Assembly: GCA_014529385.2 (NCBI GenBank)
Contig: CM043970.1
Location: 60,005,523 to 60,069,522, forward strand
DNA: 64,000 nucleotides
Source: Adiantum capillus-veneris
Lineage: Eukaryota; Streptophyta; Polypodiopsida; Polypodiales; Pteridaceae
Reading direction: 5' to 3'
In this document: positions 22,797 through 34,950 of the stretch, piece after piece
Position numbering within the stretch: the stretch's first letter is position 1
Layout: every line of letters starts with the position of its first letter
Program-made: the position numbers and the translations under genes
The notes under the pieces: model-generated
Told to the model about the DNA's origin: nothing
Seen by the model: only the letters and a program-made list of their open reading frames with translations
The model's database searches: none

Positions 22797-22979
22797 ATCA
22801 TTGATTGGCCTAAGAATCTGGAAGGGACCATAGTACCTTTTTGCTAACTTACCATAGTACTTTTGGTGTTCCGTAGGATTCTTGCCCGTCGTGTGCCTTA
22901 ATCGAGCCTTGGGAAATTTAAGTAAGACCCAATCATTTTCTTTAAAGGCTTGGGCTCTTCTGTGCTTAAAAGGCTGCTG

Positions 22980-23650
22980 CTATGAGATAGAGATAGCATC
23001 CTTAATCTTTTGGAAAGATTCTTGTAGGTCTTGGCTATACTCATCTGTAGCGAAGATCTTCCCGTGTACCTTAAGTAGTAGGGGACTTTTTGATCTTCCC
23101 TCAATTACCTTGAAAGGTGCTTTTCCCATGGAAGTATGTATAGTATTATTGTAGGCATACTCCACTAAGGGTATCTCCCATTGGGACCTTTGATCTACTT
23201 CCGTCACATAGGCTTTTAGTAGATCAAGAATTGTTAGGTTAGCTATTTCACTTTGGCCATCCGTTTGCGGGTGCTAGGCCAAAGAGAAGTTTAGCCTTGT
23301 CCCTAAATTCTCAAATAGACCCTTCCAAAAATTAATGGTCATTCTAGGATCTCTATCCGACACTATAGACATTGGAAAGCCATGGTACTTGAAGATTTGT
23401 AATATGAAGAGGGTTGCCATTTGATGGGCTTTGATAGTCTTTTTGACAAGTATAAAATGAACTTGTCTGTTGAACTTGTCTACTATTGTCCATATTCCCG
23501 TATTCCCATGGATAGACTTAGGCAATCCAAAGATAAAATCCATGGATATGCTCTCCCATGGTGCATTAGGGATTGGCAAAGGTTGAAGTAATCCATGTTG
23601 CTTCCCTCTATCAAACTTTGTCTTTTGGCATACCACACATTTAGAAACAT
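22980..23650 (-). pseudogene. Integrase, chromovirus A
   Basis: CCQ-type end of the HHCC finger (MVCQKTKFDRG), first Asp in SISMDFIFGLPKS, second Asp in MSIVSDRDPRM. The Glu region lies past a stop near 23274 (TAG where B reads Tyr). Then EVDQRSQWEIPLVEYAYNN. At least three disruptions. Confidence 0.85.
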
Positions 23651-23654
23651 ACTC

Positions 23655-25131
23655 TTATATGTTTTCTTTCATGGTAGGCCAATAGAAATATGTTTCAATT
23701 CCTTTTAGGGCAGACTGAATCCCTCTATGCCCTGCATAAGGAGGAGCATGAGATTCATACATTAATTTCTCATGGAGTGACTTAGTAACGCATAGTCTAT
23801 TGCCATAGAGAAGATAGCCATCTTGTAAAGTAAATGGCTCCTCTTTCTTCCCTAGTGCAAGGATTGAAATCACATCTCTAAAATCGGGATCAACAGCATA
23901 CTCATCTATCATAGAAGATAGATCATTATGAGTTGTTATGGAAACCGGATTCACTCTCGGCTGTCTCGAGAGTGCATTGGCTACTTGATTATGCTTGCCA
24001 GCAATGTGAGCAATATGAAAATGAAATTGCAAAAGGAAATTTTCCCACCTCATTTGTTTGTCGGAGAGCTTGGTCTACTTCATGAAGTACTAAGGCTTTG
24101 GTGATTGTTCCGCAGAATGAAAGGAGTTTCCATTAAATAGTGCTTCCATAAGTCTAAGGCATGTAGAACTGCAAGGAGTTCTTTTTCATATATGCCTAGA
24201 GCTTGCTCAATAAGTTCAAGCCTTCGACTTTCATAGGCTATGGCGTGCCCTTCTTGGAGCAAAACAACGCAAAGGCAATCACCACAAGCATCACATTGGA
24301 CCTCAAATGGCTTTGAGAGATCCGGCAATGTAAGCATAGGTTGAGAGATAATCTTTTCTTTAAGCTTTTTAAAGCATTGTTCTCCTTGGCATACCATGTA
24401 TACCTAACATTTTTCTTTGTTAGATCATGTAATGGTCCTACAATTTGTGAGAACTTTCCCATGAAGCGTCTATAGTATACACACATACTTATAAAGCTTC
24501 TTAGTTCATGAAGATTCCTTGGTTTAGGCCATCCTTTTATTACCTCTAACTTTGATGGATCCATTTGGATGCCATCTTGAGAGATAATGTGACCTAAATA
24601 CTGAATCTCTTGCAAGAAAAAATCACTTTTCTTTCGATTAACATAAAGTTTATTCTCTCTTAGAACTTGAAATATTACCTAGAGTTGTTGCTTGTGTTCA
24701 TCTAGTGAATTAGAGTAGATGATAATATCAACAAAGAAGACTCCAGTAAAGGTTCAGTGAGGCCCAAATAGCTTCTCTATCAAGTTCTTGAATGTGCCTG
24801 GTGCATTGATCAAGCCAAAAGGCATGAAAATATATTTGTAAAGACCGTAGTGCAAAATGTGGTCTTTACAATGTCTTGGCCAACCTTATTTGATGATAGC
24901 CACTTTTTAGGTCACTCCTACTGAAGTAGGTGACCCTTGTAGCTTATCAAATAGGTATTCTACCCGTGGAATGGGAAACCTATTCTTGATAGTGATCCTA
25001 TTTAGTGCTCTATAGTCGACACACATACGATATGTGCCATCTTTCTTTTGCACTAATAGCACATATGAGCAAAATGGAGATGAGCTAGGCCTAACCATGC
25101 CCTTCTTAACTAACTCATGCACTTGCCGCAT
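23655..25131 (-). pseudogene. Reverse transcriptase and RNase H, chromovirus A
   Basis: RT starts with VLLVQKKDGTYRMCVDYRAL and is broken between about 24640 and 24900, where B is intact. EIQYLGHIISQDGIQMDPSKLE is readable. RNase H: KPFEVQCDACGDCLCVVLLQ and YEKELLAVLHALDLWKHYL. The RNase H to HHCC join (HIAHIAGKHNQVANALSRQPR, HAPPYAGHRGIQSALKGI) is in a further frame. Confidence 0.88.
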
Positions 25132-25536
25132 AATCTCCTCTTGTTGAGCTTGAGAAACTCTATAAGGAGGTTTATTAGGCGGTGAACTTCTTGGAAGAAG
25201 TTCAATTGCATGGTCATCATTGACTCGTTTAGGAGGTAGTTCACAAGGTATGTCGTCAATAAAGACATCTTGAAACTGTTTGAGAAAATTGGATAGCTCT
25301 AATTCCTTGTGAATGTGTATATTTTTTTTTGCTAAAACATTAGGTTCATTCTAGCAATCTTTAACAAAAATCATGTACACGGAAATAGAGCTCTTTATTG
25401 ACTTATTGAAATCTTGTGTATGTACAATTGGTATGGTGTTACCCATCTCCTTAGCATCTATGTACATACCTTTTTCCTTGAACCTAAAGTAGATTCTCCT
25501 CTCAAGGGATCTAACATTGGCATCCATGCGATCAAA

Positions 25537-26190
25537 CTATGGTGCCCCTTGGATTACATCCTCGTGCTTGAGAGGAGAGATAAATAAGTCCTCTTTGTCA
25601 ACATAGCTTTGGACATGGAGCCTCAATTTCCCAATTAAGGGAGTGACTGAAGCTTCTTGCCCCTTGAAAGCACCGTCTGTGGGTAGGACATCTCCCATCT
25701 TGTAAGCTTGTATGCCTAGCTTGGTGGCCAACTCTGTGGATATGAAATTATGAGTAGATCTAGGGTCAAAGAGAATAAAAGCATCATGTTCTCTTACCTT
25801 TCCCCAAGCATGGCATAGAGGAGATCCTTTGTGGTAAGTTTCCTCCTCTTGGATTTCAACCAAGGTAGCTCTAGGAGGCTCATGGCGGGTGTTCTTTTGG
25901 GGACAAGCGCGGTATGCATGCCCTTGCTCGCCGCACTTGAAACAACGATTATCCTTGCGATAACGCTCAATCTCTTTAGGAGAGAGTTTTTTTTTTCCTC
26001 TGTAAACTCCCTTCTCCTTAGCTTTGTTTGAATTGCCCTTAGGAGACTTTTGGAAATTTTCCTTCCCCTTAATCCTTATTTTGTGTGGGCTTAGAATTTC
26101 TCTTAGCCCCTGTTTGGAAATTGATTTGAGAAGCCACCATAGTATGGTGTATAACCGCCAATATGGTGCGTGGCCTTTGGGAGTTGACAT
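25537..26190 (-). pseudogene. Zinc knuckle and protease, chromovirus A
   Basis: CFKCGEQGHAYRAC is a canonical C-x2-C-x4-H-x4-C knuckle. The protease motif reads ILFDPRSTHNFIS; the usual form in this clade is DPGS or DSGS, so Gly has become Arg and the enzyme should be dead. SPLKHEDVIQGAP occupies the place of the second signature, normally D-x-I-L-G. Confidence 0.8.
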
Positions 26191-27379
26191 ACTCCACCAT
26201 TTCTTCAGTTAATCCCGCACAAAATTGTTGTTTTTGCTCTCCAAAATCCATCTTTTTGAAGACAGTGTCTTTGAGATGTAAATCCCAAAACTTGTCTACA
26301 TATTTATGAATGGATTCATAGGGAGAGAGCTTCAAGCTTCGCCATTTTGTGAGTACTTTGTCTTTGGCATCGGTGGACAAAAACTGCTTCATAATGGAAG
26401 CTCTTAAAGCTTTCCATGTTTGTGGAGCTTCACCGTTGGCCCGTAGGCTAGACCACCATTGCCTGGTGGACTTTTGAAAGTGCATAGCTACATGGTGTAG
26501 CTTAGAGGACTCCATGAAGCCCTCATCTGCAAACGCCGCATCAAATTGTTGGATAAAGGCCAAGACTTTGTCCGTAGCACCAAAGGTGCCATCTTAGATA
26601 AGGAAAGAAACGCTCTTCCCTCCCTCTTTGAACTTTTTTATCTTGGACGAACTCTTCCACGTGCCATAAAATCTCCTATGGCCTCTTCTTTTTTATGGTT
26701 CAAAAGTTGCACCATCACTTCCTTTAGAGGATGAAGAATTTGAGGAAGATGGAGAAGAGGGTGACCTCTTTCTCGCCTTTTTCTTGCCTTGATCTTCTTT
26801 GTCTACACCATTACTTTCATAAGAGGAAGAGGGTGAAGAAGATGGAGAAGAGGGTGTCCTCTTTCTTGCCTTTTGCTTCTCTTGCTTTTTGTCATCCCTC
26901 TTTGAAGTATGGTGTGGAGAAGTGTGTGATGGTCTTCTCCGTTTTGGAGGTGATGAAAAGCATTTAGCCCGCCGTTTACGTGGAGCCATCTCCACCAAGG
27001 TGGCAGGAGACTCACTTCTTTCTCGTTCCTTTGGTGGGGGCTCTTGAGTTCTCCTTTGAGAAGAAGATGAGTCATCAAGGAGCAAATTTTTGAGCCCTTC
27101 GTATGGATCCTCTTCTTCTTCCCGAATCGGAGAGAGGCCTCTTTTGGAAGTCTTGCAAAGCGGCTTCCTAGGTACTCTCTTATCATGGTGGGAAGCTTGG
27201 AGAATCCCATGAGCACGAAGCTGCCATTTCACTTCACTTTGGAGGGATGGATTGCCCATGGCTTGTTGAAGCCTAGAAACAAGGCAGTTAACAAGCATAG
27301 GGGCATCATTAGTAGCCTGCTCATTTGCAAAATCAAAGCTATCAACATTAATTTCACTCTCTTTACTATTGTCAGCCAT
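26069..27379 (-). pseudogene. Gag, chromovirus A
   Basis: Starts with MADNSKESEINVDSFDFA at 27379. A long basic, Ser-rich stretch (two similar PSSPSSS blocks) follows, ending in a stop at 26693, then the capsid core from 26563 (FHFQKS-type: MHFQKSTRQWWSSLR, LSPYESIHKYVDKFWDLHL, FCAGLTEEMVEYV). The two parts are in different frames. Confidence 0.8.
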
Positions 27380-27783
27380 TCTAGTAACTTTTAGGTGTAA
27401 ACTTTTTTAGGTGTACTTTGGCACTTCAAGCCCTTGTTGCTACTCTTGTTTAACCCTTTAGAAAAAGCACTCAAGCTACTGTACCCGTGTCTCGAATACC
27501 ATTAATTGCAAGGAATAGAGGAGAGGGTCTTTCAACACCAAAACAACACCTGCTCCTGTCAAGCTTCTAATAGCTCAATAGCGGTTAAGCTGTAGGCAAT
27601 CCCCTTAGGACTCCACTATTAAGACCAAGCTCTCAAAGGTGATGCCCCGTTATCTGCACGAAGGCAGGCGCACTGCAACGCTGTAAAATCCCTATTCTAC
27701 TTACTCAATTGCAATTAATAGTACCAACCATTTATAGCTAGCTTGAGGACCTCCCTTCTTGAGCAAGAAAAGAGAAACCTTCT

Positions 27784-27795
27784 GCTCTGATACCA
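27784..27795 (-). promoter_or_regulatory. Primer-binding site, tRNA-Met, chromovirus A
   Basis: TGGTATCAGAGC on the minus strand, one base inside the LTR start at 27797. Matches the 3' end of initiator tRNA-Met. The stretch 27380-27783 between it and gag is untranslated leader. Confidence 0.92.
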
Positions 27796-27796
27796 A

Positions 27797-28448
27797 TGTA
27801 ACATTTAATGGCCTAGTAACTCTTGTGTAGTGGAAATTAGCATGAACATAGTGAGGATTTCATTATAATAGATTCCTAATGAGCATATCAAGAGTGCTTG
27901 GGTGGAGAGAGCAAAAAAAATCATAACACATACCCAATACTTCAAAAGAGAGAGAAATTAAGATGTTGACAACAGTTGAGGACCGGATTTACATGGAGTC
28001 GGTTCCCCATCCAAAAGGCTTTGTATTATGGGTTTCTCCCATCAAGAGAGACTTTTACAATACAATTCTTTGTGTTCCTTCAATACTAGCTAGTGCAATG
28101 AAGATGGAAGCTTCAAGCACTAAGCAAAACACTTATAAAACACAACATCAATTCCCTCACGGTCTCAGACCCAAGGCCTCACACACCTTTGAAGATGGTG
28201 AGAGCTAGCGGGGTATGAGAGTAGATTGAGAAAAAGAAGGAGTAGTCTTACGACAAAGATGTACATCTCCTCACATAATCACTCATATTAGCATAGCTTA
28301 GCTTAGTAATTAGCATGGTAGAGGAGATGATCATGCATTGAAGCTTGGCTCTTGGTTGGATTTGCATCACAAAGCCAAGAGTTGTTGGTGTAGGCCTCCC
28401 TTCTCACAAGCTTGGAGTAGGTGATAAACTTTCTATTAAAGCTTGAGA

Positions 28449-28513
<65 letters not shown>

Positions 28514-29261
28514 CTTCTTTACACATGAGTTTGTGTGAGTGTGTGTGTGTGACAATGTCTTGACAAATTCAGCCCCCTCTCTCTCTTGGTCAACCCCTCT
28601 TGCATTTTACTCATGTTGACACCCCATTGGACCTCTCCCAGCCTAGGCAATGAAAATTAAGCAGCATAAGTGATAGACTTTTGACATGTGTCCCCCTTTC
28701 CCCTTTTGTGATAGCTTTAAGTAATTAATTAATGCAACTAAACTCTCTTTGGACCCCTTTTTCTCTTGGCCAATAGGAATCAGGCAAGCTATTGGGCTGT
28801 TGAATGCTTATTGGACCGCTTGGGAGACTTTTTAATAGTATTTTAGAGAGCTTAATTCTTATTGGTTCTTTTATTAAGTGTTTTTAAATGAATTAAACTA
28901 GCTTTATTCTAGCCTAATTCTCATTGGTCCACCTCCATGGCCATCCAATAGGATTTGAGTACACGTTGTGGGCATCTGGGCTAGGGAGCTTACATGTGTC
29001 CCTCATTCTCTTTGTGTAAAGGAATCTTGTGAATGAGTGTGTGTGTGTGTGTTTATCTCTCATCCCCTACTTCCAGGGCTCGCCTCTTCCTATGTAGGAC
29101 TCATTGAAGACTTTTCTGTACACATTCAAAGCATCCAATTTACCTAAGCTTTGACTATTGGACACAACCTTTGAATTTTGGAACCTTAGCATTTTGGAAG
29201 TCTTAATGGGCTCAACCTTAGGGTCTTTAAAGCCCATTGTTGCACATTGCTCTTTTGTACA
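27797..29261 (-). repeat. Chromovirus A LTR (1465 bp)
   Basis: Bounded by TGTAACATTT and CTTTTGTACA, with primer site on one side and a polypurine tract (29262-29280) on the other, so it has internal sequence of the same orientation on both sides. Similar in inverted orientation to 32995-34195. Contains (GA)n at 28450-28510. Confidence 0.85.
28450..28510. repeat. (GA)n microsatellite in the chromovirus LTR
   Basis: About 30 GA units. The inverted LTR of B has only about 9 at the matching site (33599-33616). Confidence 0.95.
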
Positions 29262-29434
29262 TGGCCTCCCCTTTGGATCCCTATTTTCCCTCCTTTGGAT
29301 CCCTACTGTGGCCGGTCTGCCAGCTTAACCAATATTCTGCTTTTTCTCCCTTGGCACTTCCACATATTAAATGATCAGTTTAACATGAGAAAATCATTTA
29401 GGAGAATTAGATATTATTTATTATGACAAATTCC
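29262..29434 (-). other. Orphan 3' internal end next to the A LTR, ending at the inversion junction
   Basis: In reverse complement this matches 32850-32994 of B: CTAATATCTAATTCTCC, the GGTTAAGCTGG stretch and the polypurine tract. At 29425-29440 the match to minus-strand 3' end stops and plus-strand pol of B begins, a direct head-to-head junction. Confidence 0.7.
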
Positions 29435-29809
29435 CTAAAAGGAAAATCTACTTTAGGTTCAGGGAAAAAGATATGTACATAGATGCCAAAGAGTTGGGTA
29501 ACACCATACCCATTGTACATACGCAAGCTTTCAATAAGTCAATATAGAGCTCTATTTCCGTGAACATGATTTTTGTTAAAGATTCTCAAAATGAACGTAA
29601 TGCTTTAGCCAAAGCAAAATACAAACAGTCACAAAGAATTAGAGTTATCCAATTTTCTCAAGGGATTTCAAGATGTTTTTATTGACGACATCCCTTGTGA
29701 ACCACCTCCTAAACAAGGCAATGATGACCATGCAATTGAAGTTCTTCCAAGAAGTTCATCGCCTAATAAACCTCCTTATAGAGTTTCTCAAGCTCAACAA
29801 GAGGAGATT

Positions 29810-31273
29810 ATGCGGCAAGTGCATGATTTAGTTGAGAAGGGCATGGTTAGGCCTAGCTCATCTCCATTTTTCTCACCCATGCTATTAGTGCAAAAGAAAG
29901 ACGGCACATATCATAGGTGTGTCAACTATAGAGCACTAAATAAGATCACTATCAAGAATAGGTTTTCCGTTTCATGTGTAGAGGACCTATTTGATAAGCT
30001 ACAAGGGTTGACCTACTTTAGTAGAATTGACCTAAAAAGTGGCTACCATCAAATAAGGATAGTTGATCAAGACATTGTAAAGACCGCATTTTGCACTACA
30101 TTTGGTCTTTACGAATACATTGTCATGCCTTTTGGTTTGACCAATGCACCAGCTACATTCAACCTCTTGATGGAGGAGCTATCCAGGCCTCATCGAACCT
30201 TTACTGGAGTTTTCTTTGATGATATTGTCATCTACTCTAATTCACTAGACAAACACAAGCAACATCTCCATGTAATATTTCAAGTCTTACAAGAGAATAA
30301 ATTTTATGTTAAGCAAAAGAAAAGTGAGTTTCTTTTACAAGAGATTCAGTATTTAGGTCACATTATCTCTCAAGATGGCATCCAAATGGATCTATCAAAG
30401 CTAGAGATAATAAAAGGATGGCCTAATCCAAGGAATCTTCATGAACTAAGAAGCTTTATAGGTATGTATGCATATTATAGATGCTTCATAGAAAAGTTCT
30501 CACAAATCGCGGGACCATTACATGACCTAACAAAGAAAAATGCTAGGTATACATGGTCTACCAAGGAGAACAATGCTTTTGAAAAGCTTAAAGAAAAGCT
30601 TATCTCTCAACTTGTGCTTATACCACCGAATCTCTCAAAGCCATTTGAGGTCCAATGTGACGCTTGTGGTGATTGCCTTGGGGCTGTTTTGCTCCAAGAA
30701 GGGCATGCCATAGCCTATGAAAGTCAAAGGCTCGACCCTGTTGAGAAAATTTTAGGTATATATGAAAAGGAACTCCTCGTAGTTCTACATGAGTTAGACT
30801 CGTGGAAGCACTATTTATTGGGGACTCCTTTCATATGCCGATGGATCACCAAAAGCCTTAAGTACTTCATGACGCACTCCAAGCTCTCCAAAAAACAAAT
30901 GAGGTTGGAAAATTTCCTTTTGCAATTTCATTTTCATATTTCTCACATTACTGGCAAGCATAATCAAGTATCCAATGCACTCTCAAGACGGCCGAGAGTG
31001 AATGCGGTTTCCATAGCAAGTCACATTGATCTATCTTCTATGATAGATGAGTACGCTATTGATCCCAATTTCAAAGATGTGATTTCAGCCCTTGCACTAG
31101 GGAAGAAAGAGGAACCATTTACTTTACAATATGGTTATCTTCTCTATGACAATAGACTATGCATTACCAACTCACTACATGAGAAAGTAATGTATGAATC
31201 TCATGCTCCTCCTTATGCGGGGCATAGAGGGATTCAGTCTACCCTAAAAGGAATTGAAACATATTTCTATTAG
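29810..31273 (+). pseudogene. Reverse transcriptase and RNase H, chromovirus B
   Basis: One 487-codon open stretch. [53 protein letters not shown] and GVFFDDIVIYS, where FFDD is the catalytic pair common in plant chromoviruses. RNase H: PFEVQCDACGDCLGAVLL, then YEKELLVVLHELDSWKHYL. It ends in TAG at 31271-31273, where A reads Trp in YWPTMK, so one G-to-A change separates it from integrase. The frame is open upstream to about 29690, so 29810 is a minimal start. Confidence 0.92.
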
Positions 31274-31279
31274 CCTACC

Positions 31280-31978
31280 ATGAAAGCAAACATACAAGAG
31301 TATGTTTCTAAATGTGTGGTATGCCAAAAGACGAAGTTTGATAGAGGGAATAAGCCTGGATTTCTTCAACCTTTGCCAATCCCTAATTCACCATGGGAGA
31401 GCATATCCATGGATTTTATCTTTGGATTGCGTAAGTCTATCCATGGGAATACGGGAATATGGACAATAGTAGACAAGTTCAGCAAACAAGTTCATTTTAT
31501 ACATGTCCAAAAGACTATCAAAGCCCATCAAATGGCAACCCTCTTCATATCACAAATCTTCAAGTACCATGGCTTTCCAATGTCCATAGTGTCAGATAGA
31601 GATCCTAGAATGACCAGTAATTTCTGGAAGGGTCTATTTGAGAATTTAGGGACAAGGCTAAAATTCTCTTTCGCCTATCACCCACAAACGGATGGCCAAA
31701 GTGAAATAGCTAACCTAACCATTCTTGATCTAATAAAAGCCTATGTAACGGAAGTAGATCAAAGGTCCCCATGGGAGAAGTAATTACCCTTAGTGGAGTA
31801 TGCCTACAATAATACTGTACATACTTCCACGGGAAAAGCACCTTTCGAGTTAATCAAGGGAAGATCAAAAAGTCCCCTACTACTTAAGGTACACGGGAAG
31901 ATCTTCACTGCAGATGAGAATAGCCGAGACCTACAAGAATCTTTCCAAAAGATTAAGGATGCTATCTCTATCTCATAG
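31280..31978 (+). pseudogene. Integrase, chromovirus B
   Basis: HHCC end CVVCQKTKFDRG; DDE in SISMDFIFGLRKS, IVSDRDPRMTSN and DGQSEIANLTI. TAA at 31781-31783, then the frame resumes in a second stretch with VEYAYNNTVHTSTGKAPFELI. The triad residues are all retained. Confidence 0.9.
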
Positions 31979-32191
31979 CAGCAGCAAAAGGCTACTGCTA
32001 ATAAGCACAGAAGTGCCCAAGCCTTTAAAGAAAATGATTGGGTCTTACTTAAATTTCCCAAGGCTTGATTAAGGCACACGACGGGCAAGAATCCTACGGG
32101 ACACCAAAAGTATTATGGTAAGTTAGCAAAAAGGTACTATGGTCCCTTCCAGATTCTTCGACCAATCAATGAAATTGCCTATCAACTCAAG

Positions 32192-32491
32192 TTGCCCAGC
32201 CATTGGCTCATACATAATGCTTTCCATGTGGGCCTACTAAAGCCTGACAAAGGAGAGCCACCTCAAGAACCAACTATTGAAGACCCACCGAAGATCGAGG
32301 ACCAAGAAGAGGTGTTGCAGCCCGAGTCCATTCTTCTACATGAAGACAAGGTATTAAGAGGCGATAAGACTACCCGACGGTATCTTATTAAGTTTAAGAA
32401 TTATCCTTTTGAAGATACTAGATGGATGCAAGGCATACAATTAAACGAGAACCTATACCTTGTCAATGCTTACAATGATTCCCTAGAGTAA
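32192..32491 (+). pseudogene. Chromodomain segment, chromovirus B
   Basis: [18 protein letters not shown], then the chromodomain-like [18 protein letters not shown]...[18 protein letters not shown], ending 30 residues on. Aromatic Y/W positions typical of the fold are present. This defines the element as a chromovirus. Confidence 0.8.
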
Positions 32492-32981
32492 GCAAATATA
32501 CAAATGTTTAAAATGAACAAAGTTTTTGTCTTATAAGACTCTCTTTTTCTTTATTGTGCACAAATGTTAAGTAGTATGCATGCTTAGAATCAAGTTTGTG
32601 GAGATGACGTCTTCCAAACACTAAGTAGAGCTTATCACTCTACTATAAAATATTGATAGGACTAATGCGTAGACATGCTTGCGGCAGCCTTAGGCTCTCA
32701 AGCGTCAAATGGATTAGTCATCCATTTTGGAACGATGTCGTAGGGGGTAAGGTAAGGATCCTCTACCCGCTAGAAAAAGGACTAATGAATAGGCTTTATC
32801 TTCTCTACCCTATAGTCGAGGAAGACTATGATTTCAAGAGAGAGATAATTTCATAATAACTAATATCTAATTCTCCTAAATTATTTTCTCAGGTTAAACT
32901 GATCATTTAATATGGGGAAGTAACAAGGGAGAAAAAACTAAAATAATGGTTAAGCTGGTAGACCAACCATTGTAGGAATCC

Positions 32982-32994
32982 AAAGGGGGGGGCA
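32982..32994 (+). promoter_or_regulatory. Polypurine tract, chromovirus B
   Basis: AAAGGGGGGGG followed by CA directly before the LTR start at 32995. In A the same spot reads AAAGGGGAGG. Confidence 0.8.
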
Positions 32995-34195
32995 TCTGCA
33001 AAAGAGCAATGTGCAACAATGAGCTTCAAAGACCCAAAGGTTCATTCCATTAAGACTTCCAAAATTCTTAGGTTTTAATTTTCAATGTAAAGTCCAATGG
33101 TCAAACCTTAGGGATATTGGATGCTTTGTAAATGTACAAAAAGTCTTCCTAGATCCCTACATAGGAAGGGGCGAGCCCTTTTAGTAGGGGATAAGAGAGA
33201 AACACACACACTTGCAAGCCCTTTACACAAAGGGAATAGGGGACACATGTCAGCTCCCTAGCCCAGCTGCCCCCAAGGTGCACTCAAATCATATTGGATG
33301 GCCATAGAGGTGGACCAATGAGAATTAGGCTAGAGTAAATCTAGTTTAATTCATTTAAACACACTTGATAAAAAAACCAATAAGAATTAATCTCTCTAGA
33401 AGACTATTAGACAGTCTCCCAAGGGTCCAATGAGCATTCAACAGCCCACTGGCTTGCATGATTCCTATTGGCCAGAAGACAAAGGGTTCCAATGAGAGTT
33501 TAGTTGCATTATTTAATTACCTACATCTCTCACAAGAGGGAAAGGGGGACACATGTCACAAGGCTATCAGCATGAGTAAATTACAAGAAGGGTCGACCAA
33601 GAGAGAGAGAGAGAGAGGGGGGGCTGATTTTGGCAAGGCATTATCACACACACACTCACACAATCTCATGTGTGAAGCAAGAAGACTCGTTCTCTCCTTC
33701 TCAAGCTTTAATAGAAAGTTTATCACCTACTCCAAACTTGTGAGAAGGGAGGCCTACACCCACAACTCTTGGCTCTGTGATGCAAATCCAACCAAGGTCC
33801 AAGCTTCAATGCATGCTCATCTCCTCTACCATGCTAACTACTAAGCTATGCTAAGCTTTTATGAGTGATTATGTGAGGAGGTATACTTCTTTCTCGTAAG
33901 ACTACTCCTTCTTCCTCTCAATCTACTCTCATACCCCGCTAGCTCTCACCATCTTTGAAGGTGTGTGAGGTCTTGGGTCTGAGACCGTGAGGGAATTGAT
34001 GTTGTGTTTTATAAGTGTTTGCTTAGTGCTTGAAGTTTCCATCTTCATTGCACTAGCTAGTTATTGAAGGAGCACAAAGAATTGTATTGTAAAATGTCTC
34101 CCTTGATGGAGGAAACCTATAATACAAAGCCTTTTGAAGGGGGGACCGGCTCCATGTAAATCCGGTCCTTAACTGTTGTCAATAGCTTAATTTGC
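32995..34195 (+). repeat. Chromovirus B 3' LTR, truncated
   Basis: Inverted match to 27965-29261. Starts TCTGCAAAAG where A has TGTACAAAAG, so the terminal TG is mutated. Similarity ends near 34193. Confidence 0.8.
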
Positions 34196-34588
34196 AATTT
34201 TAGCCTCATTGCAACTTGCATAAAGACTAGCCAAAATATCCCAAGCCTATTTCGCAGATTTTTTTGAATGAATTTGAGGAGTAATGGTGCACTTCACAGA
34301 CAACACAATCAATGCATGAGCCTGTGCATTCTTTACATCCCAACGAGCTTGTTCTACCGTAGGCAAAACAACTCTTACAGCAGCAATCCTTGCAGCAAGA
34401 CCTGCCACATCCTCAATATCGCCTATATCCTTAGAACCAAGGTGTACATCAATGCCCTCCACAATATTCCAAATTCGTTTTGACACAAGAACATGTTTCA
34501 TCATGTAAGCCCACATAGGGTAATTGTCCCCATCCAATCTGTCCTTAGCAGCAAACATCTTGAACACATCTGTGTTGTTGCCAGCCAT
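34196..34588 (-). pseudogene. Copia gag, N-terminal part
   Basis: ATG at 34588. RLDGDNYPMWAYMMKHVLV and KRIWNIVEG are typical of copia gag (UBN2/DUF4219-like). WDVKNAQAHALIVLSVK and then AWDILASLYAS after an in-frame TAG at 34247-34249 complete the pattern. Confidence 0.8.
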
Positions 34589-34936
34589 GGTAAATGTCTC
34601 ATCTATGTGAAAACTACCTGAAAAGAGGAGAAACAAAGCGGAAACAACACGTGCTATATAGCATAAACCATAGAAGACTGTAAGGCACCTGTTAGGAAAA
34701 AACACGGCACTGATAAAAAATTTGCACAAAATGACAAAATAGAATGTGCAGTACTGCCTTTAGTGGAAACAGAGGCCGAAATGAGCCCAAATAAAAAATA
34801 TGAGCAGACTGAGCTCTATAACCTCTCCTAAAATTTTTCTCGACCTGCGAACGCTCGCCAAAGCTCACTGAAATCGGAGAAAGTGAGCAGGCGTGTGTTG
34901 GAGTTACTGGCGACTAAGCCCGGGAGGATGCAACCT

Positions 34937-34948
34937 GCTCTGATACCA
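34937..34948 (-). promoter_or_regulatory. Primer-binding site, tRNA-Met, copia 1
   Basis: TGGTATCAGAGC on the minus strand, two bases from the LTR end TGTTGGAATT at 34951. Confidence 0.92.
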
Positions 34949-34950
34949 AT

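Larger units (their letters stand above)
22378..29434 (-). mobile_element. Chromovirus A, rearranged, single LTR
   Basis: From right to left: a 170-bp piece of internal 3' end (29262-29434), one LTR (27797-29261), tRNA-Met primer site, gag, protease, RT, RNase H, integrase and chromodomain, ending abruptly at 22378 in the 3' untranslated part with no second LTR. The two ends lie within about 260 bp of each other on the element map of copy B (32594 and 32850). That is what a circular one-LTR form opened at that point, or a truncated tandem array, would give. Many stops and frameshifts make it inactive. Confidence 0.75.
29435..34195 (+). mobile_element. Chromovirus B, 5'-truncated
   Basis: Same family as A, opposite direction. 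It begins just after the protease, has RT, RNase H, integrase, chromodomain, 3' internal end, polypurine tract and an LTR lacking about 165 bp of its far end. The LTR is cut off at 34195, where a copia fragment starts. Gag, protease, primer site and 5' LTR are absent. Confidence 0.85.

Noticed and set aside
27963-28208. Plus-strand ORF within the chromovirus A LTR
   Set aside because: Lies entirely in LTR sequence; the inverted copy in B does not keep the frame.
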